A stretch of DNA of 64,000 nucleotides. Origin: Winogradskyella litoriviva (GTDB lineage: Bacteria; Bacteroidota; Bacteroidia; Flavobacteriales; Flavobacteriaceae). The notes beneath the pieces were generated by a model. That model did not search any database. It saw only the letters and a program-made list of their open reading frames with translations, and was not told the DNA's origin. Below are positions 19,039 through 27,805 of this stretch, one piece after another; positions within the stretch are counted from its first letter, which is position 1, and every line of letters starts with the position of its first letter. Where the stretch lies: NCBI RefSeq assembly GCF_013249065.1, contig NZ_JABRWQ010000005.1, forward strand, positions 1-64,000, in the 5' to 3' direction. A program made the position numbers and the translations under genes.

Positions 19039-20100
19039 ATGAACGAAGATTTAAAAATATCAAAAAGAAAGCCATCTTACCCTATATCTACAAAGTTAGA
19101 TGCGTATTTAACCCACTATAGGCGTAATATTAATTTACCAATTTTTTATTCCGATTTGTTACGTTTTCAAGGTTCTATTATTGTTTATGATAAGAATGAT
19201 GAAGACACACTTTGGATACGTGTTTATTATAATGATTATGAACGCGATGAGATTGATTTGAGTCTTAAACGTGTGTATTCTAGTCTAGTATCTGATGGAG
19301 GAGAGAGTATTTTAAAGTACCTAAGTGTAGATGCTATTGATTTTTGCACTTTTGGTAATTCTAAGCCTTTTAGAATTAAAGTTAGAAATATTCTTAACGA
19401 TAATTACACGTATTTTTATATTAAAAAAGCAGATGCCTCTCGTATTTATGGGTTAGAGTTAGAACATATGTTGTCACCACATAGTTTAAACTTTTTAGTG
19501 TGGAAGGATACATTAATTGAAGAACACATAGCGGGAATTCCTGGTGATGAATTTATAAAATCGAAACTTCCAGATTGTAGTTCTTCAGAAAAATCACAGA
19601 TAGCAAAAGAGTTTGTAAAATTTAACGAACGTTGTTTAATTAGGCTTTTAGGAGATATGCGTTCTTATAATTATGTGTTTGTGCCCATACACGATTTTGA
19701 CCAAGTCGTTTTTAGAATTAGAGCCATTGATTTTGATCAGCAATGTTATGAAGGCAATTTAAAAATATACAGACCACAATTTTTTAAAGAGAATTTTAAG
19801 ATGGTAGAACTGGTAAAAGAAAGAATACAAAAAGAATCTATAGACCAGTACAAAATAGAAGAACGTTCTATTGTAGCTAAACGTATGATAAGTTATAAAA
19901 ATCGCTTAAAACGATTATTGGAATGTATGACTAGCGATAAAATTTCTACTGATGAGCATATAGAATTGATTAAAGCAGAAATTTTTAATTACACACACGA
20001 TGTTAACTTTAAAAAAAGTAATAACATGGGTGAAGTTCTTAAAAATGCACTCGACTTTGTAAAACGAAATTATGAAGGTGTAGGTTTAAATAGACTATAA
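19039..20100 (+). CDS. Conserved-looking hypothetical protein with protein-kinase-like motifs
   Basis: 353 residues, soluble, no signal peptide; not recognised as a named family. The order of motifs resembles a kinase-like (APH/HipA-type) fold. A strand with lysines (YFYIKKAD, about 125-132) is followed by a Glu-containing segment (GLELEH, 138-143) and a hinge-like stretch (LIEEHIAGIPGDEF, 159-172). Next is a catalytic-loop-like LGD...N (Asp206, Asn211) and a metal-binding-like IDFDQQ (230-235). The last 110 residues are charged and helical. The kinase reading is an inference from motif order; the Gly-rich loop is not obvious. It is transcribed divergently from the ABC ATPase. Confidence 0.7.
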   Translation: MNEDLKISKRKPSYPISTKLDAYLTHYRRNINLPIFYSDLLRFQGSIIVYDKNDEDTLWIRVYYNDYERDEIDLSLKRVYSSLVSDGGESILKYLSVDAIDFCTFGNSKPFRIKVRNILNDNYTYFYIKKADASRIYGLELEHMLSPHSLNFLVWKDTLIEEHIAGIPGDEFIKSKLPDCSSSEKSQIAKEFVKFNERCLIRLLGDMRSYNYVFVPIHDFDQVVFRIRAIDFDQQCYEGNLKIYRPQFFKENFKMVELVKERIQKESIDQYKIEERSIVAKRMISYKNRLKRLLECMTSDKISTDEHIELIKAEIFNYTHDVNFKKSNNMGEVLKNALDFVKRNYEGVGLNRL

Positions 20101-20137
20101 ATAGATTGACTTGTGCTAAAAAAATACATAATATAAA

Positions 20138-20590
20138 ATGCTCAATATAATAGCAGAGTTATTACTTTGCCGAGAGGATTATAAGTTTAGAAAAAGAAAA
20201 CAAGCAAGACGTCAATTTGAAAAGGAAAACAATCTTCCTAAAAAAATAATGATTCATCCTGTTTGGGCCCTTTTTGGAATTATTGTGATTATTATAGTTC
20301 TATTAAAATTTATAATTGGATTTTTCTTTTTTTCTGATGTTGGAGATAAAAAGACTTTAGAAAAAATGGAAGCGATAGAACTAATATTAGAAAAAGAAAA
20401 AGCTGATATTGGGAGTTATCCAAACGAATTAAAAACTATAATTAGAAATAATCCCCTAAGAAAAGACATAACTATTGATTTTTGGGGAAATGAATTCTTT
20501 TATAAATTAAAAGAAAATGAGCAAGATTATATCCTTATTTCAAAAGGTAAAGACGGTATTTTAAAAACAGAAGATGATGTAAAAAAGTAA
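20138..20590 (+). CDS. Membrane-anchored GspG-like (type II secretion G C-terminal) protein
   Basis: 150 residues. A basic cytoplasmic segment (1-35) precedes one strong transmembrane helix (about 42-67). The remaining part matches the core of the T2SS protein G family: a helix with EKADIGSYPNELKTI, then DFWGNEFFYKL and the closing pattern SKGKDGILKTEDDV, which in GspG is the calcium-site region. The type IV pilin leader and its Phe-Thr-Leu-x-Glu methylation site are absent, so it is unlikely to be a pseudopilin and is probably a tethered periplasmic domain. It lies 37 bases after the 19039 gene. Confidence 0.75.
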   Translation: MLNIIAELLLCREDYKFRKRKQARRQFEKENNLPKKIMIHPVWALFGIIVIIIVLLKFIIGFFFFSDVGDKKTLEKMEAIELILEKEKADIGSYPNELKTIIRNNPLRKDITIDFWGNEFFYKLKENEQDYILISKGKDGILKTEDDVKK

Positions 20591-20622
20591 AAACTTGCCA
20601 AAATCATTAATTAAGGCAAGTT
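20591..20622. terminator. Bidirectional intrinsic terminator
   Basis: The arms AAACTTGCC (20591-20599) and GGCAAGTTT (20614-20622) pair perfectly between two convergent genes. A-rich and T-rich flanks suit termination in both directions. Confidence 0.75.
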
Positions 20623-20648
20623 TATTTATGTAAGTTTAATTGAAATAT

Positions 20649-21164
20649 TTAATTCCAGTTTTCGTCAAAATTTAGATTATCATAGTCGTCTAGGTCTAAA
20701 TCATCATCAAACTCATTGTAATCATCATCTTCATCAGCTTCAAATGTTTTTTCTGGTGCTTCATCAGGTATTTGACCATGTACATACATTAAGTTAGGAT
20801 AGTCTGTACCTTCAGCTTCTTCAACAATTTCGCCTAATTCTACATAAAACGTCCACATATTCATAAAATCATATAAATAAATGAGTCTTGTTGAGGCTTC
20901 ATGTACTACATCTTTAATGATGGTAGTACTCATCATTTTTACTTCATTACCAGCTTCGCTCATATCCATCATAGAGATTTCCTCTCCTTGATTCCATTGG
21001 TCGTCACTTATATAAAAAGAAGCCATTTCCATACCATCAAACCCAAAAGATTGCGTAATAATGTTGTGAAGGTCTTCCATGGTGTCACTTTCACGAATCT
21101 CTAAGTCGCGGAACACATCATCGTCTGTATCGTTATCTAGGATAACTCTAAATCTATAAATCAT
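20649..21164 (-). CDS. Plasmid pRiA4b ORF-3 family protein (IS1096 TnpR-like)
   Basis: 171 residues. It opens with the family's usual YRFRVILDNDTDDDVFRDLEI strand pattern, followed by a helix and FGFDGMEMASFYISDD. The last 40 residues are almost wholly acidic (Asp/Glu/Asn). The family is named after a mobile-element passenger, but in flavobacteria it is a chromosomal gene of unknown function and no transposase lies nearby. The -7 box TAACTTTG (21176-21169) stops four bases before the ATG, so the mRNA should be nearly leaderless. Confidence 0.85.
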   Translation of the reverse strand: MIYRFRVILDNDTDDDVFRDLEIRESDTMEDLHNIITQSFGFDGMEMASFYISDDQWNQGEEISMMDMSEAGNEVKMMSTTIIKDVVHEASTRLIYLYDFMNMWTFYVELGEIVEEAEGTDYPNLMYVHGQIPDEAPEKTFEADEDDDYNEFDDDLDLDDYDNLNFDENWN

Positions 21165-21168
21165 GCTG

Positions 21169-21176
21169 CAAAGTTA
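21169..21176 (-). promoter_or_regulatory. -7 promoter box of the pRiA4b ORF-3-like gene
   Basis: TAACTTTG on the minus strand fits the Bacteroidota TAnnTTTG box. Only four bases separate it from the ATG. Confidence 0.55.
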
Positions 21177-21189
21177 ATAGAATTTTTAA

Positions 21190-22206
21190 TTATTTACTGA
21201 AGCGATGTAAAGTAAAAATCATAGCACTTAATAAAATAAAAGCGCCAACTTGGTGCAATACACCCAACCAAACCGGAACGGCTAATAGTAAAGTTAAAAC
21301 ACCTAGAAAAAATTGAATACCTACCATTATTAATAAAATATTAATCCCTTTTTTCTGAAAAGAAGTTAAAGACAATGGTTTAGCCTTGTACCAAATGGCA
21401 AGTATTAATATAACAACAATATAAGCCAAAATTCTATGTACAAACTGAACACCACTTTTACCTTCAATAAAGTTGAGATAAGTTGGGTTTTGTTCTATAA
21501 AAACGGTTTCGTGTATCCATTTTCCTTCATTCATTAATGGCCAATGATTATGAATCCATCCTGCATCTAATCCTGCTACAAAAGCACCATATATAATTTG
21601 AATTATAAGAATAACTAAGCTCCATCTTATAAAATTCCGTATTTTTTTATTAATGACTTTTTTATCAGGAAACATTAAGTCTAAAGCCACCCAAAACGTG
21701 TAAGCAAAAGTTAAAAATGCGGTTGTTAAATGTGCTGCTAACCTGTAATGACTAACATCTGGTCGGTCTACCAAACCACTTTTTACCATATACCAACCAA
21801 GAAATCCTTGAAATCCTCCCATGATTAAAAGAATAGTAGCTTTTTTTATAGTCGATTTTGAAAGTCGTTTTTTTATTAAGAAATATACAAAAGGAAAAAA
21901 GAATACCAAGCCAATAAAACGACCAATAACTCTATGAATCCATTCCCAGAAATAAATATCCTTAAATTCTTCTAAACTGAAATGATTGTTTAGTTTCTGA
22001 TATTCTGGGTATTGTTTGTAAAGTTCAAAAGCTTCGTTCCACTCAACATCATTCATTGGTGGAATTGTGCCAGAAATTAATTTGTAATTAGAAATTGATA
22101 ATCCAGAATGTGTTAATCTTGTTATACCTCCAACAACAACCATGATGAAGATTAAAATACAACCGGTTAAAAGCCAGTAAATTACGGTTTTGTTTTCTTT
22201 TTTCAT
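21190..22206 (-). CDS. ctaA: Heme A synthase, COX15/CtaA family
   Basis: 338 residues with about eight transmembrane helices. It converts heme O to heme A in the inner membrane for cytochrome c oxidase. The family's conserved histidines are visible in WEWIHRVIGR, HYRLAAHLT, VQFVHRILAY and LGVLHQVGAF, and the N-terminus has GGITRLTHSGLSI. The long acidic loop after the first helix (residues about 50-75) matches the type without the paired cysteines. The start ATG overlaps the stop of the upstream GNAT gene (ATGA), so the two are coupled. Other cytochrome oxidase genes are not in the window. Confidence 0.93.
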   Translation of the reverse strand: MKKENKTVIYWLLTGCILIFIMVVVGGITRLTHSGLSISNYKLISGTIPPMNDVEWNEAFELYKQYPEYQKLNNHFSLEEFKDIYFWEWIHRVIGRFIGLVFFFPFVYFLIKKRLSKSTIKKATILLIMGGFQGFLGWYMVKSGLVDRPDVSHYRLAAHLTTAFLTFAYTFWVALDLMFPDKKVINKKIRNFIRWSLVILIIQIIYGAFVAGLDAGWIHNHWPLMNEGKWIHETVFIEQNPTYLNFIEGKSGVQFVHRILAYIVVILILAIWYKAKPLSLTSFQKKGINILLIMVGIQFFLGVLTLLLAVPVWLGVLHQVGAFILLSAMIFTLHRFSK

Positions 22207-22658
22207 CTTTTTATTTTTTTCTCAAAGCACAAACTATTTTTAACACCTTTATATTGACCATAGTTTGGAATAATTTGATATGCATTTGTTTTGTAAAACG
22301 CAACAGCCTCTTGTTGTCTAATTCCGGTTTCAAGGATACATGACGAATAGTTTAATTCTTTAGCCCAATCTTCTAGTTCCGTTAATACTTTTGTGGCAAT
22401 GCCCTTATTTCTTGCTTGTGTAGTCGTAAACATTCGTTTCACTTCAACACTGTTTTCATTATATTTTTTAAAAGCTCCACAAGCAGATGGTTTTCCATCT
22501 ATGTAAGCAATAACTACATGTTTTAGTGCCTTTATAGAATTAAACTGATTATAAAAATTATGCTCATCACCATCTGTTGTTTTTAGATAAGCATCGAGTT
22601 GCTTAACTAAAAATATAAAATCTTCATTTTCTGCATTGGATCTAATAATTTTTATCAT
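22203..22658 (-). CDS. GNAT family N-acetyltransferase
   Basis: 151 residues with the GNAT core: a central strand with KRMFTT, the acetyl-CoA loop QARNKGIATKVL and a following helix, then the QEAVAFYKTNAYQIIPNYG segment typical of small-molecule acetyltransferases. The substrate is unknown. It lies three bases after the CCA-adding enzyme gene and overlaps ctaA by four bases, forming a cca-GNAT-ctaA operon. Confidence 0.87.
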   Translation of the reverse strand: MIKIIRSNAENEDFIFLVKQLDAYLKTTDGDEHNFYNQFNSIKALKHVVIAYIDGKPSACGAFKKYNENSVEVKRMFTTTQARNKGIATKVLTELEDWAKELNYSSCILETGIRQQEAVAFYKTNAYQIIPNYGQYKGVKNSLCFEKKIKR

Positions 22659-22661
22659 CCT

Positions 22662-24074
22662 TTAAGATGTTTCAAGTCCTAATTGCTTCCCTTTTTCTAA
22701 CATCAATTCAAAAGCAGCTTTATGTTCATTAGGGATTTCTCCTTCTAAAATAGCTTCCTTTATGGCTTCTTTAATTAAACCAATTTCTCTTGAAGGTTTT
22801 AAGTTAAACGTTTTCATAATTTCTTCACCTGTAACTGGTGGTTGAAAATTTCTAATCTGATCGCGTTCTTCTACTTCAATAATTTTATCTCTTACTTTTT
22901 TGAAGTTATTATGATATTTTTTGAATTTTTTAGGGTTCTTTGTTGTGATATCTGCTTCACAGAGTGTCATTAAATCGTCTACATAATCACCAGCATCAAA
23001 CACCAAACGTCTTACAGCAGAATCTGTTACATCTGAAGCTAAAACAATTGGTCTCGAACTCATAAACACCATTTTTTGAACAAATTTCATTTTGTCATTT
23101 AATGGCATTTTTAATCTTTTAAAGAGTTTGTAAACCATTTTAGAGCCTACAAATTCATGCGCATGGAAAGTCCATCCAATTTTTTTATGAAACTTTTTTG
23201 TTGGTGCTTTTCCTATATCGTGCAATAATGCAGCCCAACGTAACCAAAGGTTATCTGTAGTTTTGGCAATATTATCTACAACTTCTAGCGTGTGATAAAA
23301 ATTGTCTTTGTGTCGTTGTCCTTCAATTTCGTCAATACCTTTTAAAGCTGTTAATTCTGGAAGGATATAATCTAAAAGTCCTGTTTTTTCTAAATGAATA
23401 AAACCTATAGAAGGAATTTTACTTTCTAATATTTTATTTAGCTCTACAACAATACGCTCTTTAGTGATAATCTTAATACGTTCCTTGTTATCTGCAATGG
23501 CTTTAAGAGAAGCATCTTCAATTTTAAAGTTTAATTGTGTTGCAAATCTTATGGCACGCATCATTCTTAGAGGATCATCGCTATACGTAATATTTGCGTC
23601 TAAAGGAGTACGGATTATACCTTTATCTAAATCATTTAAGCCATTAAAAGGGTCTAATAACTTACCGAAATTCTTTTTATTTAAACTCAGTGCTAATGCA
23701 TTAATAGTAAAATCTCGTCTATTTTGGTCGTCTTTTAATGTACCGTTTTCTACAATTGGATTTCTGCTATTTTCGTTATAACTCTCTTTGCGTGCACCAA
23801 CAAATTCAACTTCAATATCTTCGTAACGTAACATGGCTGTTCCGTAGGTTTTAAAAATTTGAACTTTGGGTTGATTAGGTAGATTTTTTGCGACTTGTTT
23901 GGCTAATTCAATACCACTACCAACAGCAACTATATCAATATCTTTAGCATCACCACGTTCTAATAAATAATCGCGCACAAAACCACCAATGACATAACTT
24001 TCTACTTGTAATTCTTCAGCAGATTGAGTTATGTATTTAAAAATGTTGTGTTTTAAGGCTTGTTTGTGGTTCAT
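22662..24074 (-). CDS. cca: CCA-adding tRNA nucleotidyltransferase with HD domain
   Basis: 470 residues. The nucleotidyltransferase head is clear: [12 protein letters not shown] (30-41), the metal-binding Asp-x-Asp in KDIDIVAVG (44-52), and RRDFTINAL (119-127). The RNA-binding region follows, and an HD phosphohydrolase domain has [12 protein letters not shown] (about 280-290). It adds or repairs the 3' CCA of tRNA. The HD domain may give phosphatase activity, as in related bacterial enzymes. First gene of the operon, with a good -7 box at 24146-24139. Confidence 0.93.
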   Translation of the reverse strand: MNHKQALKHNIFKYITQSAEELQVESYVIGGFVRDYLLERGDAKDIDIVAVGSGIELAKQVAKNLPNQPKVQIFKTYGTAMLRYEDIEVEFVGARKESYNENSRNPIVENGTLKDDQNRRDFTINALALSLNKKNFGKLLDPFNGLNDLDKGIIRTPLDANITYSDDPLRMMRAIRFATQLNFKIEDASLKAIADNKERIKIITKERIVVELNKILESKIPSIGFIHLEKTGLLDYILPELTALKGIDEIEGQRHKDNFYHTLEVVDNIAKTTDNLWLRWAALLHDIGKAPTKKFHKKIGWTFHAHEFVGSKMVYKLFKRLKMPLNDKMKFVQKMVFMSSRPIVLASDVTDSAVRRLVFDAGDYVDDLMTLCEADITTKNPKKFKKYHNNFKKVRDKIIEVEERDQIRNFQPPVTGEEIMKTFNLKPSREIGLIKEAIKEAILEGEIPNEHKAAFELMLEKGKQLGLETS

Positions 24075-24138
24075 ATGATAATTGAATCAACAGAAATTCT
24101 TCAAATTAATTAAAAACAATCTTGTTTTTTTAGCTGTG

Positions 24139-24146
24139 CAAAGATA
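24139..24146 (-). promoter_or_regulatory. -7 promoter box of the cca operon
   Basis: TATCTTTG on the minus strand, 64 bases before the cca start, is an exact match to TAnnTTTG. It lies in the 128-base gap between the cytidylyltransferase stop and cca. Confidence 0.55.
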
Positions 24147-24202
24147 CGACACAAGGCTAATCTATTAAAATGTAAAACAAGCTTTTTAAGGTGTTTTAAA
24201 GA

Positions 24203-24883
24203 TTAAGAATTTTGAAGATAGAATTCGGCTATTTTCCAATCTAATGGTGTGTCTAAATCAATTGACGTTTCTTCAGACATTATGTATTTTTTTACTTTGT
24301 TAAAGGCTTTCATCTTTTGTTGACGTAATGAATTTGAATTTATAACATAGATAGCACCATTAAATTCCCAAACCTTAGGACAATCTTGTCGTCTGGTATA
24401 GTTGCCTTCTTTAGATGGTTTTAAAAAACCGTTGTCCTCTTCGTATAAATTATAATACGGATTTGCAGAAGCTTGTTTAGCCGAAACCACCATGTCTATT
24501 GAGTTGTCGTACAATTTTATACAATCTTTTACTTGCTCTAAAGTTCTAAAAGGCGATGTTGGTTGCAAGAGAACAATAGCATCATATGTTTTATTATTTA
24601 GTTTTTCATAGGTGGCCAAACCGTGTAAGATTACATCTTGCGAATTGGCTTTATCTGTAGCTAATTCTGCAGGACGTTTATATGGGATTTTCAGCCCTAA
24701 TTTTTCTGCAATTTCAATAATTTCGTCGCTATCACTTGTAAAGCAAATGTCTTTTATATCCGCAATTTCTTTGGCAATATCTATACTATATTCAATTAAT
24801 GGTTTTCCGTTTAAAAGCTTAATATTCTTTTTCGGAATACCTTTACTTCCGCCTCTTGCAGTAATTACAACTAAATAATTCAT
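24203..24883 (-). CDS. CMP-sugar cytidylyltransferase (acylneuraminate type)
   Basis: 226 residues. The N-terminal nucleotide-binding motif ARGGSKGIPKKNIKLLNGKP (8-27), FTSDSDEI, LLQPTSPFRT and the late VWEFNGAIYV are those of NeuA/LegF/PseF enzymes, which activate nonulosonic acids with CTP. Which acid is used cannot be told. No NeuB-type synthase, aminotransferase or acetyltransferase for such a sugar is in the window. It follows the NTP-transferase gene with a one-base gap, making the last gene of a three-gene operon. Confidence 0.88.
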   Translation of the reverse strand: MNYLVVITARGGSKGIPKKNIKLLNGKPLIEYSIDIAKEIADIKDICFTSDSDEIIEIAEKLGLKIPYKRPAELATDKANSQDVILHGLATYEKLNNKTYDAIVLLQPTSPFRTLEQVKDCIKLYDNSIDMVVSAKQASANPYYNLYEEDNGFLKPSKEGNYTRRQDCPKVWEFNGAIYVINSNSLRQQKMKAFNKVKKYIMSEETSIDLDTPLDWKIAEFYLQNS

Positions 24884-24884
24884 G

Positions 24885-25589
24885 TTATAATTTTAAATGT
24901 TTTACGTCTTCTTGGGCTTTTTTAAAATCCTTATGATTTCCAATATCTAACCAATAATCTAAAATAGGGTAATTTATTATTTTCTTATCCTTTGCTAAAA
25001 GCAATTCAATTAAATCTGTAGCATTAAAAAATGTATTTTCGGGTATAAAATCTATATGCTCTTTTTTAAAAATATAAATGCCTGCATTAGAATAATAGGT
25101 GTAAGACGGTTTTTCTGTTATCCCTTTTACATAACCAGATTCAGTTTCTACAACACCATGCGGAATATTAACTTTATAAGGTATTGTAGCAATTAATACA
25201 TCGCCTTCTTTTTTCTTAAATTCATTTATAAATGCATCTAGATTTACGTTGGTTAATAAATCTGCATTCATTACCAATAAAAAATCTTTTTTTATGTTTT
25301 TTAGGAGTTTTAAAGACCCAATTGTGCCTAATGGTTTTGACTCTTTTAGGTATTTAAAATTAATTTGATGTTTATTATTTGTATTAAAATAATCTATAAT
25401 CTGCTGACTTAAATAATTAACAGAAATAGTAATGTCCTTAATGCCTTTGGATGCCAATAAATCTATGTTGTGTTGTATTATTGGTTTAAGCCCAACTTTT
25501 AAAAGTGGTTTTGGAGTTTGCGTCGTTAAAGGTAATAAGCGTTTGCCTAAACCTCCAGCCATAATTACAACATCAATCTTATTATACAT
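24885..25589 (-). CDS. Sugar-1-phosphate nucleotidyltransferase
   Basis: 234 residues. MAGGLGKRLLPLTTQTPKPLL (10-30) is the nucleotide-binding signature of this superfamily; NADLLTN carries the metal-binding Asp, and ITEKPSYTYYSNAGIYIF and YWLDIGNHKDFKKA complete the active site. It resembles PtmE-like enzymes that make an NDP-amino sugar at the head of legionaminic acid pathways, but without the CBS domains. Its position before a CMP-sugar synthetase supports that reading. The actual nucleotide and sugar are unknown. Confidence 0.85.
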   Translation of the reverse strand: MYNKIDVVIMAGGLGKRLLPLTTQTPKPLLKVGLKPIIQHNIDLLASKGIKDITISVNYLSQQIIDYFNTNNKHQINFKYLKESKPLGTIGSLKLLKNIKKDFLLVMNADLLTNVNLDAFINEFKKKEGDVLIATIPYKVNIPHGVVETESGYVKGITEKPSYTYYSNAGIYIFKKEHIDFIPENTFFNATDLIELLLAKDKKIINYPILDYWLDIGNHKDFKKAQEDVKHLKL

Positions 25590-25592
25590 TAG

Positions 25593-26807
25593 TTACATTT
25601 TATCATCTAAATATTTGCCTGTTTCTTTATGGTTAAAGTTCGGTAATATTTTATTGATTTCACAAGTAATATCTTCTTTTGACCAAGTTTGATTTAATTT
25701 TAAGGTATTGATAGCTTTTGTAAAATGGTTAAGTTTAGTTTTTAAGCTATTATCCATTTTATTTTTAATTATTCCAATAGTATTAAAATAGTCTAAATCT
25801 ACATTTTCATTATTTGAGAAAAAGATTTCAGATTCTTTTTCTCCTGTGGTATTACTTTTATTAAATAAGCAAGGCCATTTGCCTATTAGAGGAAGCGACT
25901 CTGCTAAGTCTCTTGCTTCATTTTCGTCTTTACATAAATGAGGTTCAAAACCTAAGGTTTTAATATAATTTTTAGCAATATCTACAAAGCTAATTGAGTC
26001 TAAGTTTTTATTTAGTTTTGGAAAAAAAATAGTATTGTTCTCTCCAAATATGCATGACAAAAGACATAGCTCTGCGGCTTCTTTAGGTGTTATAAAGTAG
26101 CGTTGCACATCATTTGGAGCTACTATTGGTTGGTTTTTTTTTATACGTTGGTCAAAACTATGTAATAAGGATCCATCGGAAAAAGCCACATTTGCAAAAC
26201 GAGCAGATGAAATATTAATTACATTGCTTTTTTGCATTAAAAATAATTCCATAATTCGTTTTGAAGCTCCCATAATATTCACCGGATCTGTAGCTTTATC
26301 CGTAGAAACACAAAAGTATTTCTTTACACCTTTATTAATAGATTGTTGAAGTGTTTTTTTTGTATTAAAGATATTTGTTTGAATCATTCGCATTAAAGTA
26401 AAAGGGTCTTTTTCATTTCGAACGTGTTTTAATGCAGAAAGATTCAATACATAATCATAATTTCCGTCTGAAGCTATAAAAGCATCATACTCAAACGAGC
26501 CAATGTCTATAGCAAAGGTCTTAAATTCACCATTAGTGTAGCCAAAACTGCTTCTTATGTCTCTTACTAATTCTACTAAATTATTTTCACTAATATCTAC
26601 AACATGAAGTTTTAATGGATTGCGCCTAAATATTTCTTTGGTAACGGCTTGTCCTATTGTACCTGCACCTCCTAGAATTAAGAATTTTGAAGAAGAAACG
26701 ATAGCGTTTATTTCTTTTTGATGAGTACTAAGGTCATGGTCAAATAAATTTTCAGTTCTATTAATGAGATTTAAAAGATTTTTTTCTGTGGTTTGTCTAT
26801 GAGCCAT
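25593..26807 (-). CDS. Nucleotide-sugar 4,6-dehydratase-like SDR (CapD/PseB group)
   Basis: 404 residues. The Rossmann motif ILGGAGTIGQAV (about 48-59), VVDISENNLVEL, NLSALKHVRNEKDP and VSTDKATDPVNIMGASK are those of the FlaA1/CapD/PseB group, with Met in place of the usual active-site Tyr before xxxLys. These enzymes remove water from UDP-GlcNAc-type sugars at C4-C6. The first 40 residues and last 60 residues extend beyond the usual soluble form. It is the first gene of the operon with the two nucleotidyltransferases (three-base gap to the next). Confidence 0.85.
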   Translation of the reverse strand: MAHRQTTEKNLLNLINRTENLFDHDLSTHQKEINAIVSSSKFLILGGAGTIGQAVTKEIFRRNPLKLHVVDISENNLVELVRDIRSSFGYTNGEFKTFAIDIGSFEYDAFIASDGNYDYVLNLSALKHVRNEKDPFTLMRMIQTNIFNTKKTLQQSINKGVKKYFCVSTDKATDPVNIMGASKRIMELFLMQKSNVINISSARFANVAFSDGSLLHSFDQRIKKNQPIVAPNDVQRYFITPKEAAELCLLSCIFGENNTIFFPKLNKNLDSISFVDIAKNYIKTLGFEPHLCKDENEARDLAESLPLIGKWPCLFNKSNTTGEKESEIFFSNNENVDLDYFNTIGIIKNKMDNSLKTKLNHFTKAINTLKLNQTWSKEDITCEINKILPNFNHKETGKYLDDKM

Positions 26808-27017
26808 AGTGCATATTAATGTAAACGAAATATTACAACTGAAACAAAAAAAATAGATTCGTTGCTTTGTAAATATAAGGTTTAGAGTTAATGATTAAAA
26901 ATCAAAGAATAAGTATTTAGATTTTGTTGAAAATTAAATACGCACAAAGTAAACTATGAATAAAAAAAATGGATTAAAGTTGCACTGCGCATATACAACC
27001 AAAATATATAAATGTTG

Positions 27018-27025
27018 TAAATTTG
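27018..27025 (+). promoter_or_regulatory. -7 promoter box of the Kdo-kinase-like gene
   Basis: TAAATTTG, an exact TAnnTTTG match, lies 15 bases before the GTG start at 27041. Confidence 0.5.
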
Positions 27026-27040
27026 TTTAAAATAATTTAG

Positions 27041-27805
27041 GTGCAGCAGACTAAAGACATTCATAATAATTTTAGCAAACACGAGGCTTTTTTAGATGAT
27101 ATTATTATCAATTATGATAGTAAAGGCGAGGATTATGGAAACCAGAAAAGAAATTCTTTAAAGCTTTTTAAGCTTAACGATAAAACACTTAATGTGAAGT
27201 CGTTTAGAATTCCTAATGTCATTAACCAAATTGCATATCGTTTTTTTAGAAAAAGTAAGGCGCAACGTTCTTTTGAATACGCTAAACAGTTGCAAAGTTT
27301 AAATGTAGGAACGCCTCAGCCTATTGCTTATTACGAATTTAAGACGCTGTTTCTATTTAAAAAAAGCTATTACATTTCTGAACATTTGGAATGTGATTTA
27401 ACTTACCGAGAGCTTATTCACGATTTTAATTATCCAGATTACAATACTATTTTAAGAGCTTTTACAAGATTTACTTTTAATCTGCATGAAAAAGGAATTA
27501 AATTTTTGGACCATTCACCAGGAAATACTTTGATTAAAAAAACCGAAAATGGTTATGATTTTTTCTTGGTTGATTTAAATAGAATGGAGTTTAAGCAATT
27601 GGGTTTTGAAGAACGCATGAAAAATTTTGCACGTCTTTCTAAATATCGTGAGATGGTAGAAATTATGAGCGATGAATATGCAAAATCCTATAACAAACCG
27701 TATAAAGAGGTTTTTGATTTAATGTGGAAAGAAGTTCAGGTTTTTAGAAATAAACACGAAGGTAAGCAACGTCTTAAAAAGCGTTTAAAGTTTTGGAAAA
27801 AATAA
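27041..27805 (+). CDS. Lipopolysaccharide (Kdo/InaA-type) kinase family protein
   Basis: 254 residues. It uses a GTG start that directly follows an in-frame TAG; there is no ATG in the N-terminal region. Kinase-fold motifs are visible: the lysine strand in LNVKSFRIP, AKQLQSLNVGTPQPIAYYE, the hinge YISEHLECDLTYREL, the catalytic loop FLDHSPGNTLIKK (Asp...Asn) and FFLVDLNRMEF. Family members phosphorylate Kdo or heptose in lipid A-core. Its place within the glycan locus supports a role in LPS core phosphorylation. Its stop directly abuts the stop of the convergent glycosyltransferase. Confidence 0.82.
   Translation: MQQTKDIHNNFSKHEAFLDDIIINYDSKGEDYGNQKRNSLKLFKLNDKTLNVKSFRIPNVINQIAYRFFRKSKAQRSFEYAKQLQSLNVGTPQPIAYYEFKTLFLFKKSYYISEHLECDLTYRELIHDFNYPDYNTILRAFTRFTFNLHEKGIKFLDHSPGNTLIKKTENGYDFFLVDLNRMEFKQLGFEERMKNFARLSKYREMVEIMSDEYAKSYNKPYKEVFDLMWKEVQVFRNKHEGKQRLKKRLKFWKK

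Noticed and set aside
20138..20590. Pseudopilin of a type II secretion or type IV pilus system
   Set aside because: There is no prepilin leader or methylation site, and no other pilus or T2SS genes are present.
20649..21164. Mobile element suggested by the family name 'IS1096 TnpR-like'
   Set aside because: There is no transposase, terminal repeat or target duplication nearby. The gene is an ordinary chromosomal member of the pRiA4b ORF-3 family.
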